Both the position numbers and the translations under genes were made by a program. From an archaeon (GTDB taxonomy: Archaea; Thermoproteota; Nitrososphaeria; Nitrososphaerales; CADDZS01), in contig JAJYUX010000072.1 of the NCBI GenBank assembly GCA_021792315.1, forward strand, positions 1-8,568: a stretch of 8,568 nt of DNA, written 5' to 3'. Below, piece after piece: positions 4,366-8,568 of the stretch. Every line of letters starts with the position of its first letter. Position 1 is the first letter of the stretch. The notes under the pieces are model-generated. The model did no database searches. It was not told the DNA's origin and worked only from the letters and a program-made list of their open reading frames with translations.

Positions 4366-5401
4366 TTGTTATCACCCAAGTCAATATTGCAGTGAGTAGT
4401 GCAAGAAAACTCGAGAATGCAGTTAGATTCAGAATGTCAGCGCCAATTTCTTTCTCGCTTTTTGCCTTCGCAGACACTAGCAACCGCATGAGAGTTACTG
4501 GTGCCTTGGGATCATTGGACGAAACCATTTTGTTATCAGGCTGCATGATTGTTGGTTGCGATTTGATCTCTCTGTGTTCCACCAGTCGCTTTACACTGGA
4601 CAGAAAGAAAAACGAATTCAGTATTGCTGGGAGAATAGCTATCACGGCTACGACTTCGACTCCTCCGATGATGGCTACGGTACCATAAGCGGCGCCTAGC
4701 GTCATAGCGCCCGAGTCACCAGGAAATATCCTTGAAGGATATTTGTGGAACGAGTAGAAGGCGATGGTTGCTGCGATTATTGGCAAGACTGAAGCATATA
4801 CAACTGGGTTCTCCTTTCCGACAATCAGTCTCAATGTCATGCCAAAAACCACAGGAACGAACGCAATTAGAATAAAGCCGCTCACTACTCCGTTCAACAC
4901 ATCAATTGTATTGATCGTGTTGGTCACAACGGGAATCGCGATTAGAATCAGGAGAGGATAAATCAAAGGTATCTTTGTTGGTTCGGAGAAAAGCGGAAGA
5001 TATAGGTGATAGTCAAATACCACACTATTGGGGTAGAAATACTGCAACGCCAGAAGGGGAATTCCTCCAAAAAGTAGTAACGCAGGCTTCACTACTCCTC
5101 CAAGCGTCTTTAGGTCGTCCACTATACCAATAACTCCAGAAATCAAAGTGACAAGAGCCAGTCCCAGCACAGAAAGACTACCAGTCACGCCAAACAGAAT
5201 CAATTCGCATATTGTCACAGCTGCGATAATTGCGGGACCTCCAGGCCTGGGTATCTGCGGCTTACCATCTTTGTGGTAATCCATGACAGTCATATTTTTC
5301 TTCGGAAGATAGGAAACCAGATATCTTGTCAGAAATAAACAGATCAGGAATGATAGAGCGGTGATGACAATTGTGTAAGCAACCAACGTTGATTCCGACA
5401 T
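4355..5401 (-). CDS. Polyprenyl-phosphate GlcNAc-1-phosphate transferase, AglH/DPAGT1-like (glycosyltransferase family 4)
   Basis: A 348-aa polytopic membrane enzyme, about ten hydrophobic segments, of the MraY/WecA/DPAGT1 superfamily. It transfers a sugar-1-phosphate, typically GlcNAc-1-P, from its UDP form to dolichyl phosphate on the cytoplasmic face, the first step of archaeal N-glycan assembly. Visible motifs in order: DYHKDGKPQIPRPGG (41-55), the GIVDDLKTLGG Asp pair (95-96), NTINTIDVLNG (161-171, archaeal form of the NxxNxxDGxNG loop), SRIFPGDSGAMTLG (223-236) with the conserved Asp229, and the cytoplasmic VEHREIKSQPT loop (274-284) with the His-Arg pair. Length and motif order fit functional enzymes, although substrate choice cannot be read from sequence. 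The gene starts at ATG 5401 without a Shine-Dalgarno and is followed by the overlapping small membrane gene. It is divergent from the SSB gene. Confidence 0.9.
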   Translation of the reverse strand: MSESTLVAYTIVITALSFLICLFLTRYLVSYLPKKNMTVMDYHKDGKPQIPRPGGPAIIAAVTICELILFGVTGSLSVLGLALVTLISGVIGIVDDLKTLGGVVKPALLLFGGIPLLALQYFYPNSVVFDYHLYLPLFSEPTKIPLIYPLLILIAIPVVTNTINTIDVLNGVVSGFILIAFVPVVFGMTLRLIVGKENPVVYASVLPIIAATIAFYSFHKYPSRIFPGDSGAMTLGAAYGTVAIIGGVEVVAVIAILPAILNSFFFLSSVKRLVEHREIKSQPTIMQPDNKMVSSNDPKAPVTLMRLLVSAKAKSEKEIGADILNLTAFSSFLALLTAILTWVITIGK

Positions 5402-5519
5402 TGTGGGATACCGAAGTGGACTGTTTCGATAGATCTTGTCAATTGTCTTAAAACCGTATCCGAGAACTGAAAAATCAGTTTAAATAATCAATAGTTGAGG
5501 GATGTTTTGTTAAACCGAA
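5402..5519. promoter_or_regulatory. Divergent promoter region between the GlcNAc-P transferase and SSB genes
   Basis: On the plus strand, TTTAAATA (5479-5486) is a TATA box that would start the SSB transcript near 5511, about 9 nt before its TTG. A perfect 6-bp inverted repeat AACTGA-AAAA-TCAGTT (5465-5480) overlaps the upstream edge of that box, where the BRE would be, and could be an operator. On the minus strand, TTTTAAGA (5446-5453) would start the transferase transcript near 5424, leaving a leader of about 22 nt. Assignments are by position and base composition. Confidence 0.5.
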
Positions 5520-5813
5520 TTGAAAATTTCTGACCTTAAGGGCGAACTTAGCAGAGTAGATGTCGAAGGAGAAGTCATCGAGAAGGGAGAGACGCGAACT
5601 GTTAACTTAAGAGCTGGTGGTACGTCTACAGTGGCCGATGCCACCATACGCGATGATTCTGGCACAATCAAACTCTCTCTTTGGGGTGAACAAATAAACT
5701 CCGTTGATGTTGGAGATAAGGTCAAGATTGAGAACGGCTACACGAAGGCTTTCCGTGGCGAAGTCCAGCTGAACATCGGAAGATATGGAAAGTTAGTCAA
5801 GTCTGACATGTAG
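5520..5813 (+). CDS. ssb: Single OB-fold ssDNA-binding protein (Sulfolobus SSB / SOSS-B-like)
   Basis: A 97-aa protein that is almost entirely one OB fold. It aligns along its length with Sulfolobus SSB: the SRVDVEGEVIEKGETRTV strand, TVADATIRDDSGTIKLSLWG, then VGDKVKIENGYTKAFRGEVQLNIG. These proteins coat single-stranded DNA in replication and repair in archaea lacking or supplementing RPA. Of the three ssDNA-stacking aromatics in the Sulfolobus protein (Trp56, Trp75, Phe79), Trp55 and Phe78 are kept and Trp75 is replaced by Tyr74. The flexible acidic or Gly-rich C-terminal tail that recruits partners is missing; the protein ends 10 residues after the last strand. TTG is the only possible start: TAA at 5511-5513 is in frame and the sole Met is the last residue. 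An RNA-binding role is also possible for such a short OB protein. Confidence 0.85.
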   Translation: MKISDLKGELSRVDVEGEVIEKGETRTVNLRAGGTSTVADATIRDDSGTIKLSLWGEQINSVDVGDKVKIENGYTKAFRGEVQLNIGRYGKLVKSDM

Positions 5814-5859
5814 TTTTCCAGACGTAATCCACTAACTAATATCCTTCAGAAAAGAGCTG

Positions 5860-5887
5860 AAAGTCTTAAAACCCACCATTGGGTTTT
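5860..5887 (+). promoter_or_regulatory. Leaderless promoter of superoxide dismutase with overlapping palindrome
   Basis: CTTAAAA (5865-5871) is a TATA box whose centre is 26-27 nt before ATG 5895, so transcription should start at or next to the start codon, giving a leaderless mRNA; no Shine-Dalgarno is present. A perfect 8-bp inverted repeat AAAACCCA-CCAT-TTGGGTTTT-like arm pair (left arm 5868-5875, right arm 5880-5887, loop 5876-5879) overlaps the box and the gap to the start. It could be an operator blocking TBP/TFB or polymerase, or a hairpin terminator for the SSB transcript. Confidence 0.55.
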
Positions 5888-5894
5888 TCGACGC

Positions 5895-6500
5895 ATGGTA
5901 AAGAAATACACTCTTCCCAGTCTTCCTTACGCGTATGACGCGTTGGAACCGCATATCTCAAAGGAAATCATGACTCTGCACCACGACAAGCATCACAATG
6001 CTTACGTCACCGGTGCTAACGCAGCACTAGACAAACTCGACACCGGCCGCAAGAACAACTGGCAGGGAGTTGATCTGAAGGCGGTCGAAAGGGATCTGAG
6101 CTTCAATCTTGCTGGTCACGTTCTTCACTCGATTTTCTGGCCAAACATGAAAGCCAACGGAGGCGGCAAGCCAGGCGGAAAACTCGCCGATATGATTAAT
6201 CAAGACTTTGGTTCCTTCGATGCTTTCAAGGCACAACTCTCTGCGGCGGCAAAGGGTGTTGAAGGTTCTGGCTGGGGTTTGCTCATCTACGATCCCACCA
6301 GCGACCAGCTGTTGACAATGCAATCTGAGAAGCACAACTTGCTAGCCACTCAGACTTCCGTTCCACTTCTCGTGTGCGATGTTTGGGAGCACGCCTACTA
6401 TCTGCAGTATAAGAATGACAGGGGAGCCTACGTGGACGCTTTCTGGAACGTAATCAACTGGGACAACGTAGACCAGCTACTGACGAAAGCCAAACGCTAG
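5895..6500 (+). CDS. sod: Superoxide dismutase, Fe/Mn type
   Basis: A 201-aa full-length enzyme that converts superoxide to hydrogen peroxide and oxygen in the cytoplasm. The N-terminal helical hairpin domain carries LPSLPYAYDALEPHIS and MTLHHDKHHNAYV (His29 ligand; His33 and Tyr37 second sphere), and GHVLHSIFW gives the second ligand His78. The C-terminal alpha/beta domain has GSGWGLLIYD and the DVWEHAYYLQYKN signature with ligands Asp162 and His166. Where bacterial MnSOD has a Gln in this region, the sequence SEKHNL places His147, as in mycobacterial and crenarchaeal enzymes; metal choice (Fe, Mn or either) cannot be decided. There is no signal peptide. Start ATG 5895 fits the family and the leaderless promoter. 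Its presence suggests exposure to oxygen. Confidence 0.97.
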   Translation: MVKKYTLPSLPYAYDALEPHISKEIMTLHHDKHHNAYVTGANAALDKLDTGRKNNWQGVDLKAVERDLSFNLAGHVLHSIFWPNMKANGGGKPGGKLADMINQDFGSFDAFKAQLSAAAKGVEGSGWGLLIYDPTSDQLLTMQSEKHNLLATQTSVPLLVCDVWEHAYYLQYKNDRGAYVDAFWNVINWDNVDQLLTKAKR

Positions 6501-6508
6501 CCGCAATC

Positions 6509-6536
6509 GAGAGCTCCGCGCTCTCATCACTCTTTG
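6509..6536. terminator. Hairpin between convergent superoxide dismutase and SAM synthetase genes
   Basis: GAGAGC (6509-6514) and GCTCTC (6520-6525) form a 6-bp stem with a TCCGC loop, 8 nt after the sod stop. TCTTT follows at 6531-6535. Since the stem is symmetric and lies between two convergent stops (6500 and 6559), it could act on both transcripts; the T-tract is weak on either strand. Confidence 0.45.
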
Positions 6537-6558
6537 TTGACACAATTAGTTTTGCGGT

Positions 6559-7788
6559 CTAGAACAGCGAGTGTTCGCGCTTTACAATGTGTTTCCACAA
6601 TGTTGGGAGCTCTTTGATCTTTTCTTCCGCTATTTCTTGGACATCTTTTTGTAATTTTGGAGTTTTCTTTGCATTGAGCTGGACATTTATCGCCTGAGGT
6701 TCGTTGATTGGTTTGCCAATTTCCGAGACAATATAGCAGTTAACTTGCTCTAATTCCGAATGTTCCTTTAGTATCTTCGAGACAATCATACTTGCACAAA
6801 TATTGTATATTTTTCCTGTGTGGCTGATGGGATTTTTCCCCGCTGTGGCTTCAAGCGTCATAGGCCTGAATGGAGTAATTAGTCCGTTCGCGCGGTTTCC
6901 TCTTCCCACCTGACCATCATCTCCTTGTTCTGCGCTCGTCCCTGTCACCGTCAGGTAGTAGAGATTCTTCGCAAAATTGTCTGCCGTGTTTACCTTGATA
7001 GTGACATCAATAGTACTATACTTATTCGCTATTTTCTGGGCTATGTCATGAATCACTTGCTTTGTTTCCTTGTACGCGGCTTCGTCCGCCACGTACTTGG
7101 AAACTATTGCGCATGCAATTGTCAGGTTTATCTTGTCTCTCCTTCTGACGCCCATGACCTTAATGTCCTCGCCGATCTGCGGGAATTTCTTCTTTGTTGA
7201 AGTCAAATTCAGTTCATTTTCAACATGATAGACGACATTTTCTATTTGTGTCTGAGGACCAAACCAAACGCCAAAGCTCGTGTCGTTGGCAAGTGGAATC
7301 TCGTCTTTCAGGTCGAAGTTCTTTACTAGGTCAATGCTGCCAGGCCTGATTTTAGTAGCAATCTTGAGGTGCTTTGATGGATCCAACGCGTGCATATCTT
7401 TGCTTATCCAATCCTTCGTCATTTCCTCAGCTATCTTTTCGATGGGCACTGGAGTTCCGTCGATCTTCGCCGCAGCTCTTCCGACAAGAAGTAGATATAT
7501 CGGCTCTGAAACTTCGCCACCCCCGAACCATGCTTTAGATTGTCCACCCACAAGTACACACTTGTCAACGTTATGATGATAGACTCTTCCGAATTTCTCT
7601 AAGTAATACTGGCAGAGGGAGATGCTCAACTCCTCGGATGCTTTGTCCGAGAGAGTGTCTGGGTGACCCTTACCCTTTCGTTCTACGAATTCAACAGGCA
7701 TCTTGGAGACAGGAACATTATTTTCGAAAGTGATTTCCAAATTCAAATTGTTAGAACCGATTATTTTGATTTCGGTTCCGTTCACCAC
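6559..7788 (-). CDS. mat: S-adenosylmethionine synthetase, archaeal type
   Basis: A 409-aa enzyme making S-adenosylmethionine from methionine and ATP in the cytoplasm. It belongs to the archaeal MAT family (COG1812), distinct from bacterial MetK, and its length (about 400) is usual. Motifs in order: VERKGKGHPDTLSDKASE (35-52, with the GHPD ATP-binding signature), GRVYHHNVDKCVLVGGQ, LANDTSFGVWFGP, GEDIKVMGVRR, GTSAEQGDDGQVGRGNR (283-299), TPFRPMTLEATAGKNPISHTGKIYN (305-329) and EIGKPINEP. GTG at 7788 is the first start after an in-frame TAG at 7816-7818; GTG 7785 is equally possible, and the nearby ATG at 7790 is out of frame. AGGAA about 10 nt upstream is a weak ribosome site. The gene is divergent from a MetE-type methionine synthase, whose product is its substrate. 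Confidence 0.96.
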   Translation of the reverse strand: MVNGTEIKIIGSNNLNLEITFENNVPVSKMPVEFVERKGKGHPDTLSDKASEELSISLCQYYLEKFGRVYHHNVDKCVLVGGQSKAWFGGGEVSEPIYLLLVGRAAAKIDGTPVPIEKIAEEMTKDWISKDMHALDPSKHLKIATKIRPGSIDLVKNFDLKDEIPLANDTSFGVWFGPQTQIENVVYHVENELNLTSTKKKFPQIGEDIKVMGVRRRDKINLTIACAIVSKYVADEAAYKETKQVIHDIAQKIANKYSTIDVTIKVNTADNFAKNLYYLTVTGTSAEQGDDGQVGRGNRANGLITPFRPMTLEATAGKNPISHTGKIYNICASMIVSKILKEHSELEQVNCYIVSEIGKPINEPQAINVQLNAKKTPKLQKDVQEIAEEKIKELPTLWKHIVKREHSLF

Positions 7789-7904
7789 ATTTAACCGTTT
7801 CCTGCTGATACTAAACTAGCGCCAAGAAAATTCCTTAAAGAATATCGCGGTCAATCCAGATTTAATAGCACGGGAAACGTCTATTGCCAAAAGCTGCTTC
7901 ATAG
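7789..7904. promoter_or_regulatory. Divergent promoter region between SAM synthetase and methionine synthase genes
   Basis: On the minus strand, CTTTAAGG (7833-7840) is a TATA-like box that would start the mat transcript near 7811, a leader of about 22 nt. On the plus strand, ATTTAATA (7860-7867) would start the methionine synthase transcript near 7890, about 15 nt before its ATG. The two boxes are back to back with 19 nt between them. No Shine-Dalgarno precedes ATG 7905. I see no convincing operator or SAM-riboswitch-like fold in these short leaders. Confidence 0.45.
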
Positions 7905-8568
7905 ATGGTTTTCAGTGTCGATTCTGCTCTTACTGGTATTCATTCACGTTCAGAAAGAACCGTTCGCGTCTCGCGCGATTACGACAGAGGAAGGGCAACA
8001 CGAGACTTGCTCGACGATACAATCGAACTAGACTCGTCAGAGTTGGTGGAACAACAAATCAAGTTCGGAATTACTAGAATCTCCGACGGCCAGTTGCGTT
8101 GGCAGGATTTCATTCGGCCGTTTTCAGAGTCGATATCTGGTTTGAAAAGCGGAGCTGACCTTTCAAGATGGTACGATACCAATTCATTCTACAGGAAGCC
8201 TTCGGTAGCCAAGAGGATAATCCCACCAAAAGATTCGTCTTTTCTATTGAATTATGCTTCCAAGTCGGCTCTGGACCTTGTAGATTCGAAGGACAAAGTA
8301 AGAAAGCTGAGGATCTCGATTCCAGGTCCATATACTTTAGCGAGTCTTGTTTCAAACGAATTTTATTCAACAAAAACTGAACTTGTAGAAGAGTTTGCAA
8401 AGATGCTGAAGAAGGTCATCCTAGGTTTACCTAAGCTCGGTTATTCATCGGTCCAGATTAACGAGCCATCACTTGTTTATCGTTACGGGGTTTCTGCCCT
8501 CTCCAACAAGAAGGAACTCAAAACATTCACTTCTTCGTATGAAGAGAATCTTTCAAACTTACCTTTGG
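7905..8568 (+). CDS. Cobalamin-independent methionine synthase (MetE-type) domain protein, 5' part
   Basis: 221 N-terminal residues are present; the gene runs off the right edge, open to the last base. ATG 7905 is the first start after an in-frame TAG at 7902-7904. The visible part has the MetE/UROD TIM-barrel pattern: RISDGQLRWQDFIRPF (58-73), SIPGPYTLASL (138-148) and LGYSSVQINEPSLVYRYG (178-195). MetE transfers a methyl group to homocysteine to make methionine. The protein starts close to the barrel rather than with the long N-terminal half of bacterial MetE, so this is the short archaeal form (COG0620), which often comes as two adjacent genes; the partner would lie to the right. The usual IQIDEPAL motif reads QINEPSL, Asp replaced by Asn, which may mark the non-catalytic partner of such a pair; this is inference. 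Confidence 0.85.
   Translation, partial: MVFSVDSALTGIHSRSERTVRVSRDYDRGRATRDLLDDTIELDSSELVEQQIKFGITRISDGQLRWQDFIRPFSESISGLKSGADLSRWYDTNSFYRKPSVAKRIIPPKDSSFLLNYASKSALDLVDSKDKVRKLRISIPGPYTLASLVSNEFYSTKTELVEEFAKMLKKVILGLPKLGYSSVQINEPSLVYRYGVSALSNKKELKTFTSSYEENLSNLPL

Noticed and set aside
7789..7904. SAM riboswitch in the mat or methionine synthase leader
   Set aside because: Predicted leaders are only about 15-22 nt, too short, and no supporting helices were seen; such riboswitches are essentially bacterial.
7979..8400. Two overlapping minus-strand frames and one shifted plus frame at the right edge
   Set aside because: The plus frame from 7905 encodes recognisable MetE motifs through the same DNA, so these are shadows.
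1..8568. CRISPR arrays, tRNA/rRNA genes, insertion sequences or phage genes
   Set aside because: No regularly spaced repeats, cloverleaf-like or rRNA segments, transposase motifs or flanking terminal repeats were found on either strand.

Overview
The window reads as chromosomal DNA from an archaeon, most likely a TACK-lineage (Thaumarchaeota/Nitrososphaerota-like) organism with an aerobic or oxygen-exposed lifestyle. The support is a 20S proteasome beta/alpha pair, an archaeal-type S-adenosylmethionine synthetase, an archaeal GlcNAc-1-phosphate transferase of the AglH/DPAGT1 kind, a single-OB-fold SSB like that of Sulfolobus, a Trm112-like protein, Fe/Mn superoxide dismutase, TATA-box promoters about 25 nt upstream of transcript starts, and ribosome sites complementary to the archaeal 16S 3' end. 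The lineage below 'archaeon' is inferred from gene content only.

Layout. 1-696 is the C-terminal two thirds of a Gfo/Idh/MocA sugar dehydrogenase (+). A winged-helix regulator follows (897-1493, +), then a tight beta-alpha proteasome pair (1580-2155 and 2170-2844, +) closed by two tandem RNA hairpins. After these come an unrecognised 95-aa protein (2944-3231, +), a Trm112-family zinc protein (3295-3567, +) and a left-handed beta-helix N-acetyltransferase (3594-4118, +). This last gene meets, tail to tail with a 1-nt gap, a minus-strand pair: the glycosyl-1-phosphate transferase (4355-5401) and a small membrane protein overlapping its end (4120-4365). A divergent promoter region separates the transferase from the SSB gene (5520-5813, +), followed by superoxide dismutase (5895-6500, +). 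Superoxide dismutase converges on SAM synthetase (6559-7788, -), which diverges from a methionine-synthase (MetE-type) gene cut by the right edge (7905-8568, +). No gene-free stretch reaches 300 bases.

How the genes fit together. Three sugar genes (dehydrogenase, acetyltransferase, lipid-linked GlcNAc-P transferase) suggest synthesis of an acetamido-sugar and its loading on a dolichyl carrier for protein N-glycosylation or cell-surface glycan. They are dispersed among housekeeping genes rather than clustered. The methionine synthase and SAM synthetase genes are divergent neighbours performing consecutive steps of methionine/SAM metabolism.

Most notable is the proteasome pair. The beta subunit has no room for a propeptide: an in-frame stop lies four codons before the only start, and catalytic Thr directly follows the initiator Met. 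The alpha subunit lacks most of the conserved Tyr8/Asp9/Pro17/Tyr26 gate cluster. Together with the beta-before-alpha order, this could be a divergent proteasome variant. Secondary points are short palindromes overlapping several core promoters and heavy use of TTG start codons (5 of the 12 visible starts).
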